Program-made: the position numbers and the translations under genes | NCBI GenBank assembly: GCA_041398965.1 | Contig: JAWKTT010000019.1 | Span: 34,985-98,984, forward strand | Direction of reading: 5' to 3' | Source of the DNA: JAWKTT01 sp041398965 | GTDB taxonomy: Bacteria > Planctomycetota > Planctomycetia > Planctomycetales > Planctomycetaceae | DNA: 64,000 bases | The notes under the pieces: generated by a model | Database searches by the model: none | What the model was told of the DNA's origin: nothing | The model's input: only the letters and a program-made list of their open reading frames with translations | In this document: positions 18,047-25,980 of the stretch, piece after piece | Layout of the letters: every line of letters begins with the position of its first letter | Position numbering within the stretch: the stretch's first letter is position 1

Positions 18047-18715
18047 ATGCCGAGTTTGACGGTCGAAAACTACTGCAAGGCAATTCGACAGTTGTCGCAG
18101 CGAGGGAATTGGCCCTGGGTCGCTCCGGGGCAGATCGCGAGCCATCTGGGGGTGACACCGGGGACAGTGACCAGCATGTTGCGGACGTTGTCGGATGCCA
18201 TGCTCGTCGAGTATCGCCCCTATGAAGGGGTGCAACTGACTGTGGCGGGGGAGGGATTGGCGACGCGGGTCTTGCGACGGCATCGGCTCATCGAGGCCTT
18301 TCTTGTGCAGACGCTCGGCCTGACTTGGGACCAAGTTCATGAAGAGGCGGAGCACATGGAGCACGCCGTGAGCGATGCTCTCATCGACCGCATTGATGCC
18401 TTTCTCGGGCATCCTCCCAGCGACCCCCATGGCGACCCGATCCCCGAGTCTGATGGGACACTGAGGGTTGAGGAAGCACACGGCGATCCACTGAGTGCAG
18501 CCGGACCGGGAGAACGATTTCGGGTCACACGAGTCTTGCAACAGTCCCCCGAGTTTCTGCGTTACCTTTCCGGCCTGAACATTTCGATCGGCATTGAACT
18601 TTCGGTCGTCGAAAAGGCTGACCAGGGAGTGAGAGTGGTTATCGGTGACGCGGAGACAGGAATTTGGCTCTCCCCCGCAGAAACAGCACAAGTCCTGGTG
18701 TTACGCATCTCGTGA
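18047..18715 (+). CDS. DtxR/MntR-family metal-dependent transcriptional regulator
   Basis: From ATG 18047 the product has 222 residues, with a winged helix-turn-helix at about residues 5-65 (VENYCKAIRQLSQ..., VTPGTVTSMLRTLSDAMLVEY), a dimerisation/metal domain with the DtxR-type RHRLIEAFLVQTLGLTWDQVHEEAEHMEHAVSD (about 82-115; the Glu/His residues are metal ligands) and a C-terminal FeoA/SH3-like part. Such proteins repress metal uptake genes when Mn(II) or Fe(II) is bound. It follows the exporter cluster by 110 nt on the same strand and may be co-transcribed. Whether it regulates the cluster is unknown. Confidence 0.88.
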   Translation: MPSLTVENYCKAIRQLSQRGNWPWVAPGQIASHLGVTPGTVTSMLRTLSDAMLVEYRPYEGVQLTVAGEGLATRVLRRHRLIEAFLVQTLGLTWDQVHEEAEHMEHAVSDALIDRIDAFLGHPPSDPHGDPIPESDGTLRVEEAHGDPLSAAGPGERFRVTRVLQQSPEFLRYLSGLNISIGIELSVVEKADQGVRVVIGDAETGIWLSPAETAQVLVLRIS

Positions 18716-19069
18716 TCCCCTTGTGGGACGCATCCTTGTCCTGCGAAACTCACTGAGGTGCTTCAGGTTGCACCACTTGCCGTACATCGGTGATGTTCGT
18801 TCTTTGTCGTTGTCAGCATACGACGAACAGGGATGTCCGCTGTAGGCAGGGAATTGTGGTGCATGGTTGTTGTTTGTAACTCTTTTGTTCACAACGGGTT
18901 GCCGAAAGTTGTTGACAATCCGCTGTCACTGTTTAGGATCAGTGGTCGATAAGTGGTCGTTTTCTTTGGCTCAGTTCTGGGCGTCGACACATCACAAAAT
19001 GATCAATGTCCGCCACATACTGGCGTCTTGCGGAACAGCCTTGTTTAGACAACTGAGGTGGAGATTCGG
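18716..19069. other. Intergenic region before ispE
   Basis: These 354 nt hold a good sigma-70-type promoter match (18912-18939) and no supported gene. Confidence 0.6.
18912..18939 (+). promoter_or_regulatory. Sigma-70-type promoter candidate for ispE-spoVG
   Basis: A perfect -35 TTGACA (18912-18917), 16-nt spacer and TAGGAT as -10 (18934-18939), about 130 nt before ispE. Confidence 0.55.
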
Positions 19070-20005
19070 ATGCGAGTCCGGAGGCAGGGAGCCTCTCTGG
19101 TCGTAGATACTCCTGCGAAATTGAACCTCTTTTTGGAGGTGCTCGGGAGACGGTCGGACGGGTATCACTCATTGGAAACCGTGATGGTTTCTGTTGGGCT
19201 GTACGACACGTTGCAGTTTGTGCCAACTGCGACGCCGGGGGTGTCGTTGAGTGTCTGCACCTCCCGCGGCTTGGGAGATGTCCCCTGCCCCGTCGATGAC
19301 TCAAACCTAGTTCTGAAAGCGGCCCGACTACTCGTCGAGCGCCATCTTCAAACACTCGGCCGCGATCCCTTCGATACTTTAGAGAATGCCGGGCTACCGG
19401 GAGTCGCGATTCATTTGACCAAACGTATCCCCTTGCAAGCAGGGATGGGAGGGGGGTCAAGCGATGCGGCGGCGGCTCTCGTTGGATTGAATCGGTTTTG
19501 GAATCTTGGCTTCGCATCTGTCGACCTACACGAGTTGGCAAGTCGACTGGGAAGCGATGTCAACGTGTTTCTCGACTCGGTCCCGTTGGCCCTCTGTCGT
19601 GGGCGGGGAGAGCAGATCGAATCGCGGCCACTTGGTCGCCGCTATTGGGTCGTGGTGGCTCAACCCCCTGTCGGCCTGTCGACGGCGGCAGTCTTTCGCC
19701 ATTGGCAACCTCAAGCCGCACCCCGCTGTGCGACACCAGTCCTGCAAATGCTTGCACAAGGTCGACTCCCCGATTTGCAGAGTGGAGTCTTCAATGCGTT
19801 GCAACAACCTGCCGAGTTACTGAGTGATGAGGTCAGCCAACTCCTCGGGCAGTTGCGTGATGCGGGGGGCGTGGTCAGCGGGATGACGGGGAGTGGTTCG
19901 GCCTGTTATGCGATTGGTCAAACCTATCGAGCATGTCAAACGATGGCGGCCCGACTCCGTGCGAGGGGGGGGTACTGGGTCGGTGTGATGAGGTGTTCAA
20001 CCTGA
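19070..20005 (+). CDS. ispE: 4-diphosphocytidyl-2-C-methyl-D-erythritol kinase
   Basis: IspE phosphorylates CDP-ME in the MEP pathway of isoprenoid precursor synthesis, so it feeds the farnesyl diphosphate used by the HpnC/HpnD genes at the window start. ATG 19070 has GAGGTGGAG immediately upstream, giving 311 residues. GHMP-kinase motifs are the N-terminal PAKLNLFLEVLGRRSDGYHSLET, the ATP-binding GMGGGSSDAAAALVGLN (about residues 129-145) and the C-terminal GMTGSGSACYA. It is followed by a SpoVG-family gene, an arrangement also seen near ispE in Firmicutes. Confidence 0.94.
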   Translation: MRVRRQGASLVVDTPAKLNLFLEVLGRRSDGYHSLETVMVSVGLYDTLQFVPTATPGVSLSVCTSRGLGDVPCPVDDSNLVLKAARLLVERHLQTLGRDPFDTLENAGLPGVAIHLTKRIPLQAGMGGGSSDAAAALVGLNRFWNLGFASVDLHELASRLGSDVNVFLDSVPLALCRGRGEQIESRPLGRRYWVVVAQPPVGLSTAAVFRHWQPQAAPRCATPVLQMLAQGRLPDLQSGVFNALQQPAELLSDEVSQLLGQLRDAGGVVSGMTGSGSACYAIGQTYRACQTMAARLRARGGYWVGVMRCST

Positions 20006-20151
20006 GTCGACAGGAAGTGCGATCGACGAGAGGCGATTGAGGATGAATTGAAGTGGGGCATGTCGCGGGTTCGAGGGCGGGGCGTGGTGGCATCAAGAGG
20101 CGGAAACCGAACTTCTCCAGGTGGTCAGGGGGAGTGCAAGGAGGAGACTCT

Positions 20152-20901
20152 ATGGAAATCACCGAGGTGCGGATCAAGATCGTGCCGCAAACGCAGGATC
20201 GACTGCTCGGGTTCTGTTCGTTGACGTTCGACAATGCGTTTGTCGTCCGAGACTTAAAGATCATTCTGGGGGGCAAGGGGCCTTTCGTGGCGATGCCGAG
20301 TCGCAAACTGACGGACCGGTGTCGGAAATGTGGCGGGAAGAATCCGTATCGTGCCGCCTATTGCAATCAGTGCGGGGTGAAGTTGCTCGACACTCGAGCC
20401 CCTCGCAATCCGGATGGGCGGGCGAAGCTGTACGCGGATATTGCTCATCCGATTAATAGCACCTGCCGGGAGATGATCCAGTCGGCTGTCATCCTGGCCT
20501 ATGAGGAAGAGCAACGACTGGCCGCGTTGCCAGGCTACGTTTGTCGTTACGACGACCTCGGCGAGGATCACTATGTGGACTATGAAGAGGACCAAGACGA
20601 TTCCGTCGACACCGGGGCAAGAGGGTCGCTGTCGACCGACTTAAGCAATCCGGCTGCGTCGGATGTGCTAAAAGAGTCGAGTGTTGCGAAGGTGTCAGAT
20701 CAGGGGGATGTCTCGACTCAGGAGCATGGCGACGATTTTGCGGAATCCGACGGCGGAACGACGACGTCCGGCCACATCAGCAGAGCCGGACACGATACCC
20801 CGCGGGCTCCCCATGTGAACCTGACATTGCCGACAGAGAACAGGAATCAACCTGTGACGAAGCAGTCGACGAACGACGATTTCGGAGCTGGTTTGGTGTG
20901 A
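20152..20901 (+). CDS. spoVG: SpoVG-family protein with zinc ribbon inserted in the domain
   Basis: ATG 20152 is preceded by AGGAGGA. The 249-residue product starts with the SpoVG fold: MEITEVRIKIVPQ, FCSLTFDNAFVVRDLKI, GPFVAMPSRKLTD (residues 1-55). The domain is then interrupted by about 40 residues with a zinc ribbon (C57, C60, C71, C74) and resumes with ADIAHPINSTCREMIQSAVILAY (about 95-117). Known SpoVG proteins are about 85-100 residues, bind nucleic acid and affect septation and gene expression. The remaining about 120 residues are acidic, Ser/Thr-rich and probably disordered. Neighbouring ispE supports the assignment. Its role here is unknown. Confidence 0.88.
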   Translation: MEITEVRIKIVPQTQDRLLGFCSLTFDNAFVVRDLKIILGGKGPFVAMPSRKLTDRCRKCGGKNPYRAAYCNQCGVKLLDTRAPRNPDGRAKLYADIAHPINSTCREMIQSAVILAYEEEQRLAALPGYVCRYDDLGEDHYVDYEEDQDDSVDTGARGSLSTDLSNPAASDVLKESSVAKVSDQGDVSTQEHGDDFAESDGGTTTSGHISRAGHDTPRAPHVNLTLPTENRNQPVTKQSTNDDFGAGLV

Positions 20902-20934
20902 CGCTGCCGAGTTCGATTCAGCGATCGCAATATT

Positions 20935-20958
20935 CACCACCTTGCAAGGGTGGGGCTT
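20935..20958. terminator. Hairpin between convergent spoVG and aminotransferase genes
   Basis: CACCACCTTGCAAGGGTGGGG forms an imperfect hairpin about 35 nt after spoVG and about 50 nt before the end of the convergent aminotransferase gene. A closely similar hairpin lies between convergent genes at 54274-54294. Confidence 0.4.
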
Positions 20959-21006
20959 TCTCGCGGGTGAATTGGGGGTGGAAACGGCGTGAAGATCGCG
21001 TCGAGA

Positions 21007-22239
21007 CTACGCCGCCTTGCGGAACTCGGTGGTCATGGGGATGGTGGCGGGTAGGCAAGCGTCCTGGACAGCGGCGGCGAGTGACTCGACGACACGTTGT
21101 TGACGTTCGATCCCCAACTCCGGATAGATTGGCAGCGCCAGCACTTCGCGACATGCCTGTTCTGAATGGGGCATCTGACCGGGACGGTAGCCTAGGAACT
21201 GGAAGCACTCCTGCAAGTGCAACGGCTGTGGGTAGTACACCGCACATCCAATGTTGCGACGCTTCAACCCTTCGAGCACTTCGTCTCGTTTGCCGTCTCT
21301 CACTCGGACACAATACTGATTCCAGGCGTGACCATTGTCCGCTGAGGCTGAAGGCAAGGTGAGGGAATCGCCCAGAGCGAATTCGGGAATCCAGGCGTTG
21401 TAGCGGGCTGCATTCTGACGGCGGGCCTGAGTCCAGTCATCAAGATGGCGAAGTTTGACCGACAGTACAGCGGCCTGAATGGCGTCGAGTCGACTGTTCA
21501 AGCCGACTTCGACATGCTGATACCGACCAACATCTCCGTGCATCCGCAGGCGACGCAACCGGGCGTCGACGTCGGGATCGTCGGTCGTGATCAGACCTCC
21601 ATCCCCTGCTCCGCCCAGATTCTTCGTCGGGAAGAAACTGAAACAACCCGCAGTTCCAAGAACTCCTGCTTTGCGTCCACGATAGGTGGCTCCGATTGCC
21701 TGAGCGGCATCTTCGATGATACTGAGGCCATGCCGCACGGCGAGTCGCCATAACGGCTCCATATCGGCACACTGGCCGAACAGGTGAACCGGGAGAATCG
21801 CTCGAGTTCGAGGAGTGACGGCAGCAGCCACGCATTCGGGGTCCAGGTTGAACGAGACCGGATCGATGTCAACGAACACTGGCCGGGCACCGACACGATG
21901 GATGCAACTGGCTGTCGCGAAGAAGCTGAATGGGGAGGTGATGACTTCGTCACCAGGGCCGATGTCGAGAGCCATCAGCGCGAGTATGAGGGCGTCTGTT
22001 CCCGAGGCACAGCCGATCGCCTGACGAGAGTCGCAATAGGCGGCAACTTGGGCTTCAAAGTCGGCGACAGTCTCGCCGAGGATGAACTTCTGCGAGTCGA
22101 AGATGTCAAGGACGGCAGCTTGGATGTCGTCACGGATCGCCTGATGCTGTTCGGTCAGGTCAATCATGGGGACAGGAGTCGAATTCTCGGATAGCCGAGA
22201 CGACTCGCTGTGGGTGTAAGGAAGGACCTCGCGGGGCAT
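21007..22239 (-). CDS. DegT/DnrJ/EryC1/StrS-family PLP-dependent aminotransferase
   Basis: This fold-type I aminotransferase family acts on nucleotide-linked keto sugars in lipopolysaccharide, glycan or secondary-metabolite synthesis. Features in the 410-residue protein are GCASGTDALILAL (about residues 77-89), DIDPVSFNLDP, IEDAAQAIGATYRGRKAG (about 166-183), and the PLP-lysine region FFPTKNLGGAGDGG (about 192-205). The chosen start, ATG 22239, has GGAG upstream. ATG 22167 (386 residues) fits the family N-terminus MIDL better but lacks a ribosome-binding site. It stands alone, without other sugar genes nearby, so the substrate cannot be named. Confidence 0.88.
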   Translation of the reverse strand: MPREVLPYTHSESSRLSENSTPVPMIDLTEQHQAIRDDIQAAVLDIFDSQKFILGETVADFEAQVAAYCDSRQAIGCASGTDALILALMALDIGPGDEVITSPFSFFATASCIHRVGARPVFVDIDPVSFNLDPECVAAAVTPRTRAILPVHLFGQCADMEPLWRLAVRHGLSIIEDAAQAIGATYRGRKAGVLGTAGCFSFFPTKNLGGAGDGGLITTDDPDVDARLRRLRMHGDVGRYQHVEVGLNSRLDAIQAAVLSVKLRHLDDWTQARRQNAARYNAWIPEFALGDSLTLPSASADNGHAWNQYCVRVRDGKRDEVLEGLKRRNIGCAVYYPQPLHLQECFQFLGYRPGQMPHSEQACREVLALPIYPELGIERQQRVVESLAAAVQDACLPATIPMTTEFRKAA

Positions 22240-22919
22240 CGGGAGACTCCATTCAGGTGTGGTCGATCCGTCCTGGACCGACTGCGGGGCGGGTAAGCTA
22301 CGACCTCAAGGGAGTTTCTGTCAAGAGGTGTCTCGGGCAACCGATCGGTCCGGGTGCAGTCGCTGTTTGGGGTTGGTTCATTTGTGCAGTCAGGGTCACG
22401 GTCGGGCCAACGGCCCAGCAGGTTGTCTAGCCTAGGCCATCGGCCTAGGACTGAAGGGATGAGTTCACGCGAGAGGGCTGAAGGCCCGGCCAGTTGCCCC
22501 AGAATCTTGCCAACGGGCCGGGCCTTCAGCCCTCGACAGACAATCTTGGGCCGATCCCCCAGTCCGCTGGACTGGGCTAGACAATGTTCCGGGGCGTTGC
22601 CCCTGCTGTTTTGCCAACATCGCCACGTCACCTGCCAAACTTGTTCGCAGTGAACAGATGAGCAACCCCCAATTGACGACTGCACCCGATCGGTCCGAAT
22701 AGGGGCATTCTCTCCAGCTCTGTGGTGACGAATCGACGAAGTCTGAAGAATCCACGATCGAAAGGAGGCAGGATTTTCCGGAATGTGAAGATGGATTGCA
22801 GCAGTTCCTGCTGAAATCGTGGGTTGAAGACCTGTGACGGTGAACTAAAATTCCGCTTCGTCCAGCGAACGAGCTGGTCATCCATTGAAGTCACATCCCG
22901 CAAAAGAAGGAACACAGAC
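22240..22919. other. Intergenic region with palindromic repeat cluster
   Basis: These 680 nt between the divergent aminotransferase and peroxiredoxin genes are dominated by the composite palindromic repeat at 22401-22605. No gene is supported. Promoters for both flanking genes should lie here. Confidence 0.6.
22401..22605. repeat. Composite palindromic intergenic repeat
   Basis: The outer inverted repeat is TTGTCTAGCC (22423-22432) / GGCTAGACAA (22575-22584). Inside are CCTAGGCC/GGCCTAGG around 22431-22449, a perfect 19-bp inverted repeat GAGGGCTGAAGGCCCGGCC / GGCCGGGCCTTCAGCCCTC (22473-22491 and 22516-22534), and CCAGTCC/GGACTGG near 22559-22575. GGGGC/GCCCC follows at about 22591-22603. 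Confidence 0.8.
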
Positions 22920-23462
22920 ATGTCCGCGATGGTAGGGCAACCGGCACCAGCATTCTCCGTTCAGGCGTACGACCGTGCCAAGGATGGGACCGACAACCAG
23001 TTTCGCTCCGTTTCACTCGAAGAGCTGAAGGGGAAATGGGTCTGCCTGTACTTCTATCCGCTTGACTTTACCTTTGTCTGTCCGACAGAGATCGTCGCCT
23101 TCAACAGTGCGTTGGATGAATTTGAAGACCGTGACTGTGTTGTGCTGACCGCCAGCACGGATAGCGTTTACTCGCACAAGGGGTGGTGTGACAGTCACGA
23201 AGACCTCGCCAAGATGAAGCATCTGATGCTGGGGGACACCACCCATCAACTTTCGCGAGACTACGGCGTGCTGAAGGAAGATGCCGGGATTGCCTATCGG
23301 GGCATCTTCCTGATCGATCCGACAGGAGTTGTTCGCTGGTCAGCGATCCACGACCTCAGCGTCGGACGTAATGTCGACGAAGTGCTGCGTGTTCTTGACG
23401 CCTTGCAGACCGACAAGCTTTGCCCCTGCAACTGGAAAAAGGGCGAAGGAACACTCAACTAA
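22920..23462 (+). CDS. 2-Cys peroxiredoxin (AhpC/Prx1 type)
   Basis: This 180-residue thiol peroxidase reduces hydrogen peroxide and organic hydroperoxides. The peroxidatic cysteine is C54 in FYPLDFTFVCPTE, and the resolving cysteine lies in the C-terminal LCPCNW motif (C168, with an extra C170). Both are diagnostic of typical 2-Cys peroxiredoxins. ATG 22920 has AAGAAGGA 9 nt upstream. A longer reading frame from 22824 is not family-like. The next gene encodes an AhpD/carboxymuconolactone-decarboxylase-like protein, which probably supplies reducing power or acts on the same stress. Confidence 0.94.
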   Translation: MSAMVGQPAPAFSVQAYDRAKDGTDNQFRSVSLEELKGKWVCLYFYPLDFTFVCPTEIVAFNSALDEFEDRDCVVLTASTDSVYSHKGWCDSHEDLAKMKHLMLGDTTHQLSRDYGVLKEDAGIAYRGIFLIDPTGVVRWSAIHDLSVGRNVDEVLRVLDALQTDKLCPCNWKKGEGTLN

Positions 23463-23633
23463 GTCTCCAGCGTAACGTAAGTCGTACCGGCGACAACCTT
23501 CAGTATTTCGCACGATGGACAAGGATGTCCGTCGTACGAATCGCTTCGACAAAAAACGCTTTGGCACAGCACACTTCGACGCAAAGCACTTTTTTCATTC
23601 ACAAGTCACTCGACGGTCGCACAGGAACCACCC

Positions 23634-24266
23634 ATGTCTCTCATCGCCCCACTTCCTGAAGCGGAAGCGGTCGACAAGACGGCTCAGACTTACGCTCGTC
23701 TCAAAGAGACGCTCGGGGTTGCCGAACTGCCGGACGCCATTCTCGCGATGGGACGTGTCGAACCGTTCCTGCGTGACTTCTATATGAACTTCAAACGTTT
23801 CGTCGCGACAGACGGTGCGATTGATGCCCGGACTAAAGCAGTCATTGCCTACGCGACAGCGTGTCAGGCAAAGTCGACCGTCTGGATCGACATCCTCCGG
23901 CAACGAGCGTTGACGCTGGGGATCGAAGAAACACAGTTGACAGAGGTTCTGGCAGTCGTCAGCACCAACTCGATGTACAACACGTTCTTTAAGTTTCGCG
24001 ACCTCAGTGGCAGTGAACTGTTCAGCGGCATGGCCGTCGGCTTGCGGGCACATCTCTTTTCGGCCACTTCGCTCGGCGAGCAGTGGGTCGAGATGATTAA
24101 CATTGCGATCAGCAATCTCAACGCCTGCAAACCTTGTACGAGCGGCCATGTCGATGCTGCTCGTCAGATGGGGCTCAAGGACGAACAGATATTAGAGGTG
24201 ATTCAGTGTGCCGCGACGGTGGCGTCCGCCTGTCAATTTACTTCTGTTGCGAGTCTCGATCTCTAG
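23634..24266 (+). CDS. AhpD-like / carboxymuconolactone decarboxylase-family protein
   Basis: The 210-residue protein has two repeats of the CMD helical fold. The second carries the redox motif C165-K-P-C168 with H172 (NACKPCTSGHVDAA), as in AhpD, where this dithiol reduces the peroxiredoxin. The first repeat keeps only one Cys (C77). Placed 171 nt after the 2-Cys peroxiredoxin on the same strand, it is a good candidate for its reductant partner. AhpD classically needs lipoylated partners. None is seen nearby. Confidence 0.85.
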   Translation: MSLIAPLPEAEAVDKTAQTYARLKETLGVAELPDAILAMGRVEPFLRDFYMNFKRFVATDGAIDARTKAVIAYATACQAKSTVWIDILRQRALTLGIEETQLTEVLAVVSTNSMYNTFFKFRDLSGSELFSGMAVGLRAHLFSATSLGEQWVEMINIAISNLNACKPCTSGHVDAARQMGLKDEQILEVIQCAATVASACQFTSVASLDL

Positions 24267-24371
24267 TCCATAGCCTCGACATCGCGTCGCAGACGTTAGA
24301 CAATGCTCATGTTCCGCTCTTTATTGACCGGCTGAATTCTCGTTTTTCCATCCTCAATTCAAAGCGATGCC

Positions 24372-25061
24372 ATGGGACGTCTCGTAGCCATCGAGGGGAT
24401 TGATGGATCTGGGAAAGGGACGCAGGCTGCTCGGTTGGCCGAAACGCTTAAGGCCGAGGGGCGTACGGTCGCTCTCTTGGGCTTCCCCCGATACGACGCG
24501 ACCTTTTTCGGAGCCCGCATCGGTGAGTTTCTCAACGGTGTCTACGGAGAACTCGATCACGTCCATCCGATGCTGGCAGCGATGCTTTACGCCGGCGACC
24601 GCTGGGAGTCGAAGGAACTCCTGCTCGAGTCGATTGACACTCACGAGTATGTGATCTTGGATCGTTACGTCGCATCGAACGCGGCCCATCAGGGGGCGAA
24701 ATTCGAGGGAGCGGAACGGACTCAACTCTGGCAACAAATCGAACATCTCGAACACACACTGTACGCCCTCCCCCGCCCCGATCGGGTCATTCTGCTCGAC
24801 ATTCCTGCGGATGTTTCGAGGACCTTGATCGCCCGCAAAGCTGCACGCAACTACACATCGAAGACGACCGACCTTCAGGAAGCGGACACCAATTACCAAC
24901 GTCGCGTCCGAGAGTGTTATCTCGAACTTGCCCGTGAGCAGTCGCACTGGCGAAAGGTCGATGTTGTTCACGGCGACGTCACGGGAGAAGAACTCGCCAT
25001 CGACGATCAGCTTCGCCCGATTGACGACGTTGCTGCCGATGTCCGGGCCGCCGTCGATTGA
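24372..25061 (+). CDS. tmk: Thymidylate kinase
   Basis: Tmk converts dTMP to dTDP. The 229-residue protein has the P-loop EGIDGSGKGTQAARL (residues 8-22), the substrate-binding FPRYDATFFGARIGEFLNG region, the DRYVASNAAHQG motif (about 97-108) and LDIPADVS. The P-loop reads GSGKGTQ where many bacterial enzymes have GKTTQ or GKSTQ. It is followed by the aldolase gene after 58 nt. Confidence 0.92.
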   Translation: MGRLVAIEGIDGSGKGTQAARLAETLKAEGRTVALLGFPRYDATFFGARIGEFLNGVYGELDHVHPMLAAMLYAGDRWESKELLLESIDTHEYVILDRYVASNAAHQGAKFEGAERTQLWQQIEHLEHTLYALPRPDRVILLDIPADVSRTLIARKAARNYTSKTTDLQEADTNYQRRVRECYLELAREQSHWRKVDVVHGDVTGEELAIDDQLRPIDDVAADVRAAVD

Positions 25062-25119
25062 CGTCGCCCCCTTTGCTTCACACCTCCTCAGCGATCTCCT
25101 CTCACACCAGTTCCGCATC

Positions 25120-25896
25120 ATGATGACTCTCAAGGAAAAGCTCGCTCGAAAAGAACGGGTGATTGTATTCGCCGTCAGTCGGCTGTTTCATCACAATCTG
25201 ATCCAGATGCTCGGGATGTCTGGCTCGTTCGATGGATTCTGGATTGATGCGGAACATGCCGGGTTCTCGGCGACGGATATGGAGATTGCCGCGATGGCCG
25301 GGCGATGTCAGGGGTTGGATGTGTTCGCTCGAATCGCCCCGACCGACTATGCCTTGGTGACCCGCTGTTTTGAGTCGGGAGTTGGCGGGGTGATGGCGGC
25401 ACAAATTCACTCTGCTGCTCAGGCGGAAGAGTTCGTCCGCTGGTGCAAGTTCGCCCCTCGCGGCACTCGCGGCCTCAACACTGGGGGCTACGACGGCGGA
25501 TTCGGTCGCTTGACTCAGGCCGAGTTTACGCAGCGGGCCAACGCCGAGTCGTTCGTCGCGATTCAGATTGAAACACTTGGATCGCTGGAAGAGGCAGAGG
25601 CCATCGCGGCGATTGATGGGGTCGACCTGTTATTCATCGGTCCGTCCGATCTCAGCCAGGCACTGGGAGTCACGGGAGACTTCATGAATCCCCTCTGCCT
25701 CGCGGCGATCGATCGGGTGGCGGCGGCTTGTGAGAAGCATGGCAAGACTTGGGGAGCTGTCACAACAACCCCCGAACATGCCCGGATGTTGGCCGACAAA
25801 GGGTGTCATATGCTGTCACCGACAAATGATGTCCGTCTGTTTAACGCCGGCATCAAAGCGGTACAGCAAACGTTCAGCGACCTGTTTGGGAATTGA
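25120..25896 (+). CDS. HpcH/HpaI-family class II aldolase
   Basis: The protein has 258 residues from ATG 25120 (a second ATG follows directly). Reading further upstream would overlap tmk and is not family-like. The pyruvate/oxaloacetate-dependent aldolase fold is shown by GFWIDAEHAG (metal/active-site region), GTRGLNTGGY, VAIQIETLGSLEEAEAIAAIDGVDLLFIGPSDLSQALG. HpaI-type enzymes cleave 4-hydroxy-2-oxoacids such as 2-keto-3-deoxy sugar acids. The substrate cannot be told. No other catabolic gene lies next to it. Confidence 0.9.
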   Translation: MMTLKEKLARKERVIVFAVSRLFHHNLIQMLGMSGSFDGFWIDAEHAGFSATDMEIAAMAGRCQGLDVFARIAPTDYALVTRCFESGVGGVMAAQIHSAAQAEEFVRWCKFAPRGTRGLNTGGYDGGFGRLTQAEFTQRANAESFVAIQIETLGSLEEAEAIAAIDGVDLLFIGPSDLSQALGVTGDFMNPLCLAAIDRVAAACEKHGKTWGAVTTTPEHARMLADKGCHMLSPTNDVRLFNAGIKAVQQTFSDLFGN

Positions 25897-25980
25897 CCAC
25901 CGTTTCCCACTCCAGTACAAACGATGTTTGATGGATGAGATTCTCCGTCGTTTCAAACGTTGCTCTTTGGGGAGACGATC

